The translations under genes and the position numbers were made by a program. Positions 1 to 8,304 of a stretch of DNA of 64,000 bases are shown here, piece after piece. The stretch lies in contig NZ_FNDG01000016.1 in assembly GCF_900100535.1 (NCBI RefSeq), positions 62,001 through 126,000 of the forward strand. The letters run 5' to 3'. The notes under the pieces were generated by a model. The model saw nothing but the letters and a program-made list of their open reading frames with translations. It had not been told where the DNA came from and searched no databases. This DNA is from Phytopseudomonas flavescens (lineage in GTDB: Bacteria; Pseudomonadota; Gammaproteobacteria; Pseudomonadales; Pseudomonadaceae). Every line of letters starts with the position of its first letter. The stretch's first letter is position 1.

Positions 1-1
1 C

Positions 2-568
2 CAGTGGCAACGACACCCGCAACGGACAGCGGCGCAGTTCAAGGTTGGCGTCATGGGACTTGGTTCTCTGGGCGCTGCGATCGCCAGTGACCTGTCCTCG
101 GCAGGCTATCCGGTACGTGGCTGGGCCCGCAGTTCCCGTGATTTGCCAGGGGTTTCCTGCCACCACGGAGAGAACCAGTTCGCCGCATTTCTCGATGGCC
201 TGGACATGCTGGTCAACCTGCTGCCGCTGACGGATGCCACCCGCCATATCCTCTGCGCGCGCACCTTCAACGCCCTCGCCCGTGGTGCCGCCATCATCAA
301 TGGCGGACGCGGCCAGCATCTGCGCATCGACGATCTGCAACAGGCACTCGCCAGTGGCCAGATACGTGGCGCAGTGCTGGACGTTTTCGAGCATGAACCC
401 CTGCCGGCAGATGATCCTCTGTGGCAAACCCCGGGGGTAGTAATCACGCCACACATGGCGTCGGCAGCCTCACACGACTGCATTGCCCAGCAGGTGGCCG
501 AGAACACCCGGCGTCTGCTCGCCAATGAACCCCTGAATAATCTGGTGAACCCGTCGCTGGGATATTGA
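2..568 (+). CDS. ghrA: 2-hydroxyacid dehydrogenase, GhrA-like, C-terminal part
   Basis: Cut by the left window edge; 189 codons are visible. It belongs to the D-isomer-specific 2-hydroxyacid dehydrogenases and most resembles glyoxylate/hydroxypyruvate reductase A, a cytosolic enzyme that reduces glyoxylate or hydroxypyruvate with NAD(P)H. The Rossmann motif GVMGLGSLG is at bases 47-73. The catalytic triad is recognisable as Arg in NGGRGQHL, Glu in EHEPLP and His in TPHMAS. The N-terminal substrate lobe lies outside the window. It runs in the same direction as the amidohydrolase and transporter that follow, so it may belong to the same catabolic group. The family assignment is firm; the exact substrate is inferred. 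Confidence 0.88.
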   Translation, partial: QWQRHPQRTAAQFKVGVMGLGSLGAAIASDLSSAGYPVRGWARSSRDLPGVSCHHGENQFAAFLDGLDMLVNLLPLTDATRHILCARTFNALARGAAIINGGRGQHLRIDDLQQALASGQIRGAVLDVFEHEPLPADDPLWQTPGVVITPHMASAASHDCIAQQVAENTRRLLANEPLNNLVNPSLGY

Positions 569-643
569 GCGGCGCAGCAATGCCTCCGCCAGCGTTTTTT
601 TAACGGCCGCCTACGGTCAATCCGTTTTGCAAAGAGGTGCCTG

Positions 644-1873
644 ATGGCAGTTTTGAAATGTAATGGCTCCCGCCTGTGGTCGAGCCTGATGGACATGGCC
701 AAAGTGGGTGCCACCGATAAAGGCGGCAACTGCCGCCTGGCGCTTTCGGCCGAAGACAAGGCCGGCCGCGAGCTGTTCATGGGCTGGTGCCGCGAAGCAG
801 GAATGACCATCGCGTTCGATGCCATCGGCAACCTGTTCGCGCGCCGCTCGGGTAACAACGACGACCTTGACCCCATCGTCATGGGCAGCCATCTGGACAC
901 CCAGCCAAAGGGTGGCCGTTTCGACGGTATCTACGGCGTGCTCAGCGGTCTGGAAGTGGTGCGCTGCCTGAACGACAACGCAATCGAGAGCCAACGCCCG
1001 ATTGAAATCGCGGTATGGACCAACGAGGAAGGTGCGCGCTTCACCCCTGCCATGTTCGGTTCGGCGGTGTTCACCGGCAACCTGGCCCTGCGCACCGCGC
1101 TGGATACCCGTGATGTGGCAGGGATCAGTGTCGCCCAGGAGCTTGAGGCAACCGGCCATATAGGCAAGCTGCCGTTGCAGCGACCATTCGACGCCTACTT
1201 CGAGGCACATATCGAACAAGGCCCGATCCTTGAAGACAACGGTTTGCCAGTAGGCGTGGTAACCGGTGGGCAGGCGATCTGCTGGCTCGACGTGCAGGTT
1301 CGTGGGCAAAGCGCGCACGCCGGCACCACGCCCATGAACCTGCGCAAGGACGCCCTGTTCGGGGTTGCCGAGATGTCACTCCAACTGGAAGCCCTGGCCA
1401 CCGAGTTCGCCCCCAAGGGCCTGGTAACCATAGGCCAGCTGGCTATCGCCAAATCCTCCCGTAACACCATCGCAGGCAACGTGGATTTCACCGTGGATCT
1501 GCGTCACCACGAGGACGAGCAGATCGCCCTGATGGAACAGCAGGTACGCGAACGCTTCGCCGCTGTGGTGCACGCCAGAGGCCTGACACTCAGCATCGAA
1601 CGTCACTGGCTGAGCCCGGCGACGCCGTTTGATGCCGATTGCGTAGGCGCGGTACGCCGTGCGGTCGAAGCCCTCGATTATCCGCATCAGGACATCGTAA
1701 GCGGTGCCGGACACGACGCGATTCACCTGGCGCGGCACTGCCCCACCACCATGGTTTTCATTCCCTGTGTGGGTGGGCTGAGCCATAACGAAGCAGAGGA
1801 TGCACTGCCCGAAGACGTACGTATGGGCTGCGACGTACTGCTCAATGCCATCGTCGAGCGCGTGTTGCGCTGA
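644..1873 (+). CDS. Zn-dependent hydantoinase/carbamoylase-family amidase (M20)
   Basis: A 409-residue cytosolic metallo-amidase of the M20 N-carbamoyl-L-amino-acid hydrolase, allantoate amidohydrolase and beta-ureidopropionase group. Family metal and substrate motifs are all present: GSHLDTQPKGGRFDG near residue 84, WTNEEGARF near 125, EAHIEQGP near 188, GQSAHAGTTPM near 217, SGAGHDAIHLA near 348 and GLSHNEAED near 370. These enzymes hydrolyse N-carbamoyl or ureido groups, releasing ammonia, CO2 and an amino acid. The neighbours (an MHS transporter, RidA, then CtlX and ornithine cyclodeaminase) suggest use of a ureido or amino-acid derivative. The substrate cannot be read from sequence; allantoate and beta-ureidopropionate are alternatives. 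Confidence 0.88.
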   Translation: MAVLKCNGSRLWSSLMDMAKVGATDKGGNCRLALSAEDKAGRELFMGWCREAGMTIAFDAIGNLFARRSGNNDDLDPIVMGSHLDTQPKGGRFDGIYGVLSGLEVVRCLNDNAIESQRPIEIAVWTNEEGARFTPAMFGSAVFTGNLALRTALDTRDVAGISVAQELEATGHIGKLPLQRPFDAYFEAHIEQGPILEDNGLPVGVVTGGQAICWLDVQVRGQSAHAGTTPMNLRKDALFGVAEMSLQLEALATEFAPKGLVTIGQLAIAKSSRNTIAGNVDFTVDLRHHEDEQIALMEQQVRERFAAVVHARGLTLSIERHWLSPATPFDADCVGAVRRAVEALDYPHQDIVSGAGHDAIHLARHCPTTMVFIPCVGGLSHNEAEDALPEDVRMGCDVLLNAIVERVLR

Positions 1874-2019
1874 CACTCGAACACCCTGTTCACCAGGGCA
1901 GGCACCACCGCCAGTAGAACAATAAACACGCGCTAGGACACGAACGTTAACACCTTGAAAAACACTGCCATTCAATAACTCAATCCGCTGAGCTTGCGCT
2001 CATTTTGGAGACATAAGGC

Positions 2020-3354
2020 ATGAAATCCTCTGCGTGCACGACCGACCTGGCAACGCCTCGGGAACAACCGGTCAACATGAAAAAAGTCGCTGTGGCGAGC
2101 GTGATTGGCACCACCGTGGAATGGTATGACCTGTTCATCTTTGCCACGGCATCGGCGCTGGTATTCAACAAGATATTCTTTCCCGCGTTCGACGCACTGG
2201 TGGGCACCCTGCTCGCATTTGGCACCTTTGCCTCGGCATACGGCGCAAGGATCGTCGGCGCCGCCCTGTTCGGTCACTTCGGTGACAAACTGGGTCGCAA
2301 ATCGATGCTGCTGATTTCCCTGCTGGCCATGGGGGCGGCAACCTTTGCCATTGGCCTCTTGCCGGACTACGCGAGTATCGGCATCTGGGCGCCGGTTCTG
2401 CTACTGACCCTGCGTATCATCCAGGGGCTGGCACTGGGCGGTGAATGGGGCGGTGCGGTACTGATGGCCGTCGAACATGCCCCCGCCCATCAACGCGGCC
2501 TGTACGGCTCTTGGGTACAGATCGGGGTGCCTGCGGGCACCATGATTGCCAACCTGGCGTTCCTGGTGATTGCCGCGATGATGAGCCCGGAGGATCTGCT
2601 CGCCTGGGGCTGGCGCATTCCGTTCCTGGCCAGTGCATTGCTGATTGCCGTGGGCCTGTACATTCGCCTGAACATCAGCGAAACCCCGGCCTTCAACAAG
2701 GCTCAGAAAACCGAGAAACATGTCAGCGTGCCGCTCGCGGAAATCTGCCGCAAGTACTGGAAACAGGTGCTGTTGGGCGGCGTGGCCACCATGTCGACCG
2801 GTGCCTCGTTCAACATCATCGTCGCCTTCGGCCTCACCTACGGCACCGCCACACTGGGCTTCAGCCGAACGGCCATGCTCAGCGTGGTACTGGCGTCCTG
2901 TGCGTTGTGTATCGCACTGCTGCCAGCCTTCGGCGCGCTCTCCGACAAGATCGGCCGCAAACCAGTGATCATCGGCGGCATCATTGCCGAGGCCGTGGTC
3001 GCCTTCCCGATGTTCTGGCTGATGGACACCCGCGAACTGCCCTTCGTGTTCCTGGGCTACATGCTGCTGATGACCGCCTTCGCCGCCAACTACGGCCCCA
3101 TCGCCACCTTCCTGGCCGAACTTTTCGGTACACGCGTACGCTATTCCGGGCTTTCCGTCGCTTACATGCTGTCCGGCCTGCTGGGCAGCGCGGCGACCCC
3201 GATGGTCACCACCGCCCTGCTGGCCTGGACGGGCAAGGGTTCGTCGGTAGCCTGGTACATGATCGGCTCGGCGTTGATTTCGCTGATTGCCCTGCTACTG
3301 CTGACGGAAACCTTCAAGCGTGACCTGACACGCGCCTCGACGACAGACGACTGA
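2020..3354 (+). CDS. MFS transporter, metabolite:H+ symporter (MHS) family
   Basis: A 444-residue inner-membrane major facilitator with about twelve hydrophobic segments. The N-terminal stretch AVASVIGTTVEWYDLFIF and the loop GHFGDKLGRKSML (MFS motif A) are typical of the MHS branch, whose members import organic acids such as shikimate, alpha-ketoglutarate or proline/betaine with protons. The start is preceded by GGAG about ten bases upstream. It lies 146 bp after the amidase and 91 bp before the RidA gene on the same strand, so it probably imports the substrate of that pathway. The carried solute is unknown. Confidence 0.88.
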   Translation: MKSSACTTDLATPREQPVNMKKVAVASVIGTTVEWYDLFIFATASALVFNKIFFPAFDALVGTLLAFGTFASAYGARIVGAALFGHFGDKLGRKSMLLISLLAMGAATFAIGLLPDYASIGIWAPVLLLTLRIIQGLALGGEWGGAVLMAVEHAPAHQRGLYGSWVQIGVPAGTMIANLAFLVIAAMMSPEDLLAWGWRIPFLASALLIAVGLYIRLNISETPAFNKAQKTEKHVSVPLAEICRKYWKQVLLGGVATMSTGASFNIIVAFGLTYGTATLGFSRTAMLSVVLASCALCIALLPAFGALSDKIGRKPVIIGGIIAEAVVAFPMFWLMDTRELPFVFLGYMLLMTAFAANYGPIATFLAELFGTRVRYSGLSVAYMLSGLLGSAATPMVTTALLAWTGKGSSVAWYMIGSALISLIALLLLTETFKRDLTRASTTDD

Positions 3355-3445
3355 AAGCGAGCCGCCAGTACGCGGCAGATCCGCCGTGCATGTTCGATGA
3401 CACGGCTCGCCCCGCCTGCCGGGCGAGCCAAGCAAGAGGTAGCCT

Positions 3446-3835
3446 ATGAAACGCATCAACGCCGCCAGTGGCGCAATCGGGCCGGTCGGCCCCTACTCCC
3501 AGGCAGTGATCAGCGGCAACCTGGTGTTTACCGCTGGGCAGATTCCGGCCAATGCCGAAGGCCAGCAGCCGGATAGCTTCCCGGATCAGGTGCGGCAGAC
3601 GCTGCGCAATCTGGAGGCGGTTCTGCTGGAAGCAGGTTCCAGTTTCGATCAGGTGATCAAGGTCAATGCCTACCTGACCGATCCGGCTCAGCTCGAGCCG
3701 TTCAATGCGGTCTATCGGGAAGTGCTCGGCCATGCGCCGCCGGCACGCACCACGGTATGCGTGCAACTGTGGGGGGTCTCCCTGGAGATAGACTGCGTGG
3801 CAGAACGCCTGGAGCCCCGAGAGGCCAGCCTATGA
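3446..3835 (+). CDS. RidA/YjgF family enamine/imine deaminase
   Basis: A 129-residue RidA-family protein. The sequence ASGAIGPVGPYSQAV near the N-terminus and a late conserved Arg in PPARTTVCVQL match the family; in RidA this Arg holds the carboxylate of the 2-aminoacrylate or imine substrate. RidA proteins are cytosolic trimers that hydrolyse reactive enamine/imine intermediates to keto acids and ammonia. A GAGG ribosome site lies just before the ATG. The stop overlaps the next start in ATGA form, so the two genes are translationally coupled. Here it probably clears an imine formed during amino-acid breakdown. Confidence 0.9.
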   Translation: MKRINAASGAIGPVGPYSQAVISGNLVFTAGQIPANAEGQQPDSFPDQVRQTLRNLEAVLLEAGSSFDQVIKVNAYLTDPAQLEPFNAVYREVLGHAPPARTTVCVQLWGVSLEIDCVAERLEPREASL

Positions 3836-4461
3836 GCGATCTCGATAGCCTTGTGCAGCGCCTCGCCGAGGTGGGCTTTGCGACCTTCGGGCATTTTCTC
3901 GACGATGGCTTCGCCGATCCCGGATTGCGGGCGCAGACGCCTGGCATCCGCCTGATCGGCCGGGCAGCGACCCTGCAACTGGCCGACAGCGATGCCATCG
4001 CCATGAACCAGGCACTGGTTCGCCTGCAGGCCGGCGAGGTACTGGTGGTCGCCACCGGCGGCGATCTGCGGCACGCCTGCGTGGGCACCGTCACCGTCAG
4101 TGCCGCCCTTGGCGTTGGCGCCAGCGGTATCGTGGTCGACGGGCTGGTCACCGATGTCGTCGAGCTGCGCCAGCTGGGCTTGCCGGTATTCGCCAGGGGC
4201 ACCAGCCTGCTCACCACCAAGCTGCGCGGCAGTGAGACCAGTCGCTTTGGCCAGCCGGTGACCTGTGGTGGCGTGCTCGTTCAACCTGGCGACCTCGTGC
4301 TGGGTGATGACAACGGCGTGATGTTCATCAGCCCGGCCGCCCTGGCCGACGTCATCGACAAGGCCTGTGCATCCGACCAGGCGGAGCCCGGACTGCTTGC
4401 CCGGCTTGCCCAGGGCGAAGCGCTGGCCAGCGTACTGAAAACCCGCAACGACCCGCTCTGA
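3832..4461 (+). CDS. RraA-fold protein lacking the usual aldolase arginine
   Basis: A 209-residue protein of the RraA/HMG-CHA aldolase family. Upstream in-frame codons exist, but the ATG overlapping the RidA stop is the natural start. The family core is visible as GIVVDGLVTDVVEL followed by LGLPVFARG and, later, DLVLGDDNGVMF. In aldolases of this family and in RraA itself the core normally reads VRD, where Arg and Asp hold the substrate and the metal; here it is VTD. The paralogue at 15541-16245 keeps VRD. This protein may therefore have a different reaction or a binding role linked to the coupled RidA. The fold call is firm, the function open. Confidence 0.82.
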   Translation: MSDLDSLVQRLAEVGFATFGHFLDDGFADPGLRAQTPGIRLIGRAATLQLADSDAIAMNQALVRLQAGEVLVVATGGDLRHACVGTVTVSAALGVGASGIVVDGLVTDVVELRQLGLPVFARGTSLLTTKLRGSETSRFGQPVTCGGVLVQPGDLVLGDDNGVMFISPAALADVIDKACASDQAEPGLLARLAQGEALASVLKTRNDPL

Positions 4462-4555
4462 TCGGCCGTCATCCCGATTAGCTCGGCTGAAGGCCTGTGT
4501 GCTGGCTCCCATTTGAAGACTGGGGCCAGCAACGGGGATCACGCGTGACTGTTGT

Positions 4556-5494
4556 TCAGTAGCGAGCAGAAAGATGAATGCCGGCAATCATGCAGCGTAC
4601 CGAGCCACCGGCCATCTCGACGGTTGGCACATTCAGTGGCACCAGACGCGCAGAGCGCTCGATAAGCGCGCGCTGCTCATCGCTCAGGCTCTCGAACGCC
4701 CGTTGCGACAGGGCAAGAATGCGTCCGTCACGTCCGGACAATTCGATGGCGTTGCCAGCGAACTCCTTGATCTGCTGATTCGCCAGCTCGATCACCTCGC
4801 GACCCGACTCCTGCAGACGTTTGCGCACCTCTTGCGCTCGTGGCTGATGGGTAAAGGTACCGAAGCCCACCAGTGCAAAATCCGTGGCCACGCACATCAG
4901 CACATTGGTGTGATAGATCGGCTTGCCCACCCCATCCGCAGTATCGAAGACCATCGGCTCGAAATTGAAGTGGGTGCTGAAGCGTTCGAGTGCCAGGGGA
5001 TCGGCCCGGTTGGAACGCGCCGTATAAGCCACCCGCGCCAGGTGATCGAACACCATCGCCCCGGTGCCCTCGAGAAACAGGCCGTCGGCCTCCAACCCGG
5101 AGTAGTCGATCACATCCTGCACCCGATACTCACGCTTCAACATCTCGATGATGTCGGGGCGCCGTTCGCGACGACGGTTCGGGGAGTACATCGAGTAGAG
5201 CGCGACATGCCCCCCCGGATGAGTGGAGAACCAGTTGTTGGGAAACACGGAATCCGGCGTGTCGTTTTCACCACGATCTTCGAACAGGTGAACGCGAACG
5301 CCCTCGGCCTCGAGACGGGCAACCGCTGCGGTCACTTCGTCATACGCCGCCTGGGCAATTGCCTGGGCCGACTGTTTGGCGGCACTGCTCTGGAAGGCGT
5401 TGTCGGCAGCGGTCTGCGGATTGGGAGTAAAAGCATGCGGGCGGATCATCACCACCGCAGCCGGGGCCTGAATGGAATTGGTAGAAAGGGGCAT
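4556..5494 (-). CDS. ctlX: CtlX-type citrulline utilisation hydrolase
   Basis: A 312-residue amidinotransferase/arginine-deiminase superfamily enzyme of the CtlX type. The ATG at 5494 is preferred to the in-frame GTG at 5506 because AAGG lies about ten bases before it. Visible family motifs are VVMIRPHAFTPNPQTAADN near the N-terminus, PDSVFPNNWFSTHPGG with the conserved Asn and His, TGAMVFDH, and the C-terminal catalytic Cys in GGSVRCMIAGIHL. It follows ornithine cyclodeaminase on the minus strand after a gap of about 40 bases. The pair is consistent with citrulline or arginine conversion to ornithine and then proline. Substrate is inferred from family naming. Confidence 0.85.
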   Translation of the reverse strand: MPLSTNSIQAPAAVVMIRPHAFTPNPQTAADNAFQSSAAKQSAQAIAQAAYDEVTAAVARLEAEGVRVHLFEDRGENDTPDSVFPNNWFSTHPGGHVALYSMYSPNRRRERRPDIIEMLKREYRVQDVIDYSGLEADGLFLEGTGAMVFDHLARVAYTARSNRADPLALERFSTHFNFEPMVFDTADGVGKPIYHTNVLMCVATDFALVGFGTFTHQPRAQEVRKRLQESGREVIELANQQIKEFAGNAIELSGRDGRILALSQRAFESLSDEQRALIERSARLVPLNVPTVEMAGGSVRCMIAGIHLSARY

Positions 5495-5536
5495 TGTTGC
5501 GTACACCTTGGGAAAGTCGGAACGGCTTGCGATCGG

Positions 5537-6589
5537 TTACGCCACGCGGCGAATACGCTGCTTGCTGGAACCACCACGGGTATGGCGGAACAGATCCTTC
5601 GGATCATCATCGACCCAAGGCACCAGATCCACCTTGACGCCCATGCCCCGTTGCTCGGCCTGCTCGTTGACATACCGCAGAACCGAGTAATCCTCGAGCG
5701 CAAAGCCCACCGAGTCGAATACCGTCACCTGCTCCGTGCTCTGGCGGCCTTCGGCCGTGCCGGACAGCACCCGCCACAAATCCACCACCGGAAAATCCGC
5801 CGGCAATTGCTGAATGTCACCTTCGATACGCGTCTGTGGCTCGTACTCGACGAAAACACGGGCGTTACGCAGAACATCGGCATGCAACTCGGTTTTCCCC
5901 GGGCAGTCGCCGCCCACACCGTTGATGTGCATGCCGGGCTCGATCATCTCTGGAGTGAGAATCGTGGCATAAGCCTTGTCGGCGGTTACCGTGGTAACGA
6001 TATCCGCACCGCGCACCGCCTCGGCGACGGAGCGGGCACGAATGATGCGCAGATCGCCGTACTCCTCCAGGTTGCGAATAAGCTTGGCAGTCGCCGCGGG
6101 ATCGATGTCATAGGCGACGATTTCCTCGATGCCCAGGTGCTTGTGGAAGGCCAGCGCCTGGAACTCACTCTGCGCGCCGTTACCAATCAAGGCCATTCGC
6201 CTAGAGTCCGGCCGAGCCAGAGCCTGGGCCGCCATCAGCGAGGTCGCCGCAGTACGCAACGCGGTGGCCACGGTCAACTCGGAAAGCAGGACGGGGTAAC
6301 CCGTTTCCACGTCGGCCAATACGCCAAAGGCCATTACCGTATGCAGGTTTCGCGCAGTATTACCCGGGTGGCCGTTGACGTACTTGAAGGCGTAGCGACT
6401 GCTGCTAGATACCGGCATCAACTCGATCACGCCGACATCCGAATGATTGGCCACCCGAGCACACTTCTCGAAGTCCGCCCAGCGCTTGAAGTCGCTGCGG
6501 ATGGTTGCGGCCAACTCACCAATGAATGGTCCGACGCCAATCGCGTTAACCAGATTGGACATGGTTGGGACATCAATAAAACACGTCAT
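5537..6589 (-). CDS. Ornithine cyclodeaminase family protein
   Basis: A 350-residue NAD-dependent ornithine cyclodeaminase/mu-crystallin family enzyme. The start at 6589 gives the normal N-terminus MTCFIDVPTMSNLVNAIG and has GGTGG followed by a short spacer; a longer in-frame extension upstream carries no family similarity. Motifs are HPGNTARNLHTVMAFG for the substrate pocket, LIGNGAQSEFQALAF as the Rossmann glycine turn, and INGVGGDCPGKTEL near residue 230. Ornithine cyclodeaminase converts L-ornithine to L-proline and ammonia. It is first in a two-gene minus operon with ctlX and is divergent from an Lrp regulator that probably controls it. Confidence 0.9.
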   Translation of the reverse strand: MTCFIDVPTMSNLVNAIGVGPFIGELAATIRSDFKRWADFEKCARVANHSDVGVIELMPVSSSSRYAFKYVNGHPGNTARNLHTVMAFGVLADVETGYPVLLSELTVATALRTAATSLMAAQALARPDSRRMALIGNGAQSEFQALAFHKHLGIEEIVAYDIDPAATAKLIRNLEEYGDLRIIRARSVAEAVRGADIVTTVTADKAYATILTPEMIEPGMHINGVGGDCPGKTELHADVLRNARVFVEYEPQTRIEGDIQQLPADFPVVDLWRVLSGTAEGRQSTEQVTVFDSVGFALEDYSVLRYVNEQAEQRGMGVKVDLVPWVDDDPKDLFRHTRGGSSKQRIRRVA

Positions 6590-6785
6590 GGTTACTTCCA
6601 CCTTATTATTAACTTTCAATTGACGGGAAAAAAGCGACGGAACAGCATGCGTAACTTCAGCGGCGGTTGCATGACGATAGTTTGCTAGAGGTCGTTGCCA
6701 AAATGAAGTGACCATCTTGTCAATTCCAATCCGATAGTTAGCACTTTGCACACCCCCATCAACAATGTGAGTACTCGAGCGCAGC
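6590..6785. promoter_or_regulatory. Divergent control region between ornithine cyclodeaminase and Lrp genes
   Basis: A 196-bp gap separates two divergent starts and is AT-richer than its flanks, for example the run CTTATTATTAACTTTC near 6602. Lrp/AsnC regulators commonly bind such shared regions and control both themselves and the neighbouring catabolic operon. No single operator could be fixed by eye. Confidence 0.45.
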
Positions 6786-7208
6786 ATGGACGACATCGAC
6801 AGGGGGCTGGTTTCCCTATTAAGAGACAATGCAAGAACGCCGGTGGTGACCTTGGCGAAAAAGTTACGCGTCGCTCGGGCAACGGTGCAGAACCGCATGG
6901 CGCGACTCGAGGACGAGGGCGTTATCCTGGGCTACACCATCCGCCTCAGACCCGATACCGAGGAGCACGGCATACGGGCCATCACCAGCATCGGCATCAA
7001 CGGTCATCATGCTGCCGAGGTGAAGCGGGCACTGCGCGGGCACCCCAACGTGGTCGCCATTCACACCACAAATGGCCGCTGGGATCTGATGGCGGAACTA
7101 CGTGCCGATACGCTGGAAGCCTTCGACAAGGCGCTCAACTCGATCCGCGCCATCCAGCATATTGCCAACACTGAAACCAGCATTCTGCTCTCCACCTACA
7201 AAATGTAA
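6786..7208 (+). CDS. Lrp/AsnC family transcriptional regulator
   Basis: A 140-residue Lrp/AsnC regulator. The N-terminal winged helix-turn-helix runs over about residues 4-55 (DRGLVSLLRDNARTPVVTLA then RVARATVQNRMARLEDEGVI), followed by the RAM effector domain to the C-terminus. These proteins are cytosolic, form dimers to octamers and sense amino acids. Its divergent placement opposite ornithine cyclodeaminase/ctlX and its position just before an amino-acid ABC importer suggest that it senses ornithine, citrulline or arginine. The ligand is inferred only from context. Confidence 0.92.
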   Translation: MDDIDRGLVSLLRDNARTPVVTLAKKLRVARATVQNRMARLEDEGVILGYTIRLRPDTEEHGIRAITSIGINGHHAAEVKRALRGHPNVVAIHTTNGRWDLMAELRADTLEAFDKALNSIRAIQHIANTETSILLSTYKM

Positions 7209-7467
7209 TCACAACCGGCCTTGGATGAGTGCCGCCGCCGACACGCGCACGAGCATTTTGCAAACGCGGCAGTGCAAAGTGCTCGAAAAAAACAACACAC
7301 CATACAACTTGCCTTGTTCCGAATGGCACTTACTGATGGCAAACTTATGACACACCCACAGCGCAAAAAAACAAAATAAAACTCAAATTTTAATTTCATC
7401 AATCCTGCCAGGCCACATCATCCACTCCCGCATCCCGATGATTCGTGAAGGGGAAGTAGCCGCCATA

Positions 7468-7494
7468 ATGATTAATAAGAGGAAAAGGCATTGA
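7468..7494 (+). other. Possible 8-codon leader ORF overlapping the next start
   Basis: An ATG at 7468 opens a tiny frame reading MINKRKRH, whose TGA stop overlaps the TTG start of the binding-protein gene as TTGA. The leader itself contains the AAGAGG that serves as ribosome site for the TTG. Such an arrangement could couple translation, but it may be chance. Confidence 0.25.
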
Positions 7495-8261
7495 TATTAA
7501 AAACTGTTGCGTGCTCGCTGATGGCAGGGGCAGTCCTGTTTGCAGGAGCAACGCAGGCTCGCCCCTACGAAACCATCCGCGCGAGTGGAAAGATACTCGT
7601 GGCGACTGGCGGTGAGTTTCCTCCCTTCAACTATTTCGAGGGCCGCAAGCTGTCCGGTTTCGAAATCGAGCTGGCTCAAGCTGTCATAAGACGGATGGGC
7701 CTGGAACTGGAGTGGAAGACTCTGGGTTTCGATTCCCTGCTCGCCGGCCTGCAGCAGGATCGTTGGGATATGGTCATTTCTTCCCATGGCATCACCGAGG
7801 TACGCGCCAAAGCGGTGACCTTCCTCGCCCCGCACTACTGTTCCGGTGGCTCCATTGTCTCGCGTGACCCGACGATCCGCTCGGCCGCAGACCTGAACGG
7901 CAAGCGGGTCGCCATCCAGACCGGCTCGACCTATGCCGATAACGTAAGCAAGCTCACCACCCCCAAAGGCATCAAGAACTACCCACAGGATCGGGATGCC
8001 CGCACCGCGCTGGCAACTGGCAGGGCCGACGCCTGGGTGACCGACAAATTCGTTGCTCTGGAAGCGATCCAGGCAGCACCAGCCGCCAAGCTACAACTTG
8101 GTGAGCTGCTGTTCGTGGAGAAGATTGCAGGGGCCGTCAGTAAGGGCAACACCGAACTGGCCGATGCCTACAACAAAGCGCTCGCCGAAGTCATGGCCGA
8201 CGGCACCTACGAAGAGATTTCAACGCGCTACTTCGGTGAAGACGTTCGCTGCCCCTCCTGA
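7491..8261 (+). CDS. Amino-acid ABC transporter, periplasmic binding protein
   Basis: A 256-residue family 3 solute-binding protein. It opens with a TTG codon, preceded by AAGAGG and AAAAGG, and the first 22 or so residues form a Sec signal peptide ending ATQA. The mature part has the family segments GKILVATGGEFPPFNYFEG, LSGFEIELAQAV, GKRVAIQTGSTYADN and a C-terminal DGTYEEISTRYF. It binds a polar amino acid in the periplasm and passes it to the permease that follows 43 bp downstream. Neighbouring genes suggest a basic amino acid or citrulline, but specificity cannot be read from sequence. Confidence 0.92.
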   Translation: MILKTVACSLMAGAVLFAGATQARPYETIRASGKILVATGGEFPPFNYFEGRKLSGFEIELAQAVIRRMGLELEWKTLGFDSLLAGLQQDRWDMVISSHGITEVRAKAVTFLAPHYCSGGSIVSRDPTIRSAADLNGKRVAIQTGSTYADNVSKLTTPKGIKNYPQDRDARTALATGRADAWVTDKFVALEAIQAAPAAKLQLGELLFVEKIAGAVSKGNTELADAYNKALAEVMADGTYEEISTRYFGEDVRCPS

Positions 8262-8304
8262 GGGCAGCGTGTTCGATGACGGCTAGACAAGAGCGACAAC
8301 AATA

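Noticed and set aside
569..643. Possible terminator with a T-run near 595-602
   Set aside because: The bases before the T-run do not form a convincing stem, so no terminator is annotated.
4574..6688. A 704-codon open frame on the plus strand
   Set aside because: It is the antisense of ctlX and ornithine cyclodeaminase, which have clear family motifs; the long frame lacks any and results from high GC content.
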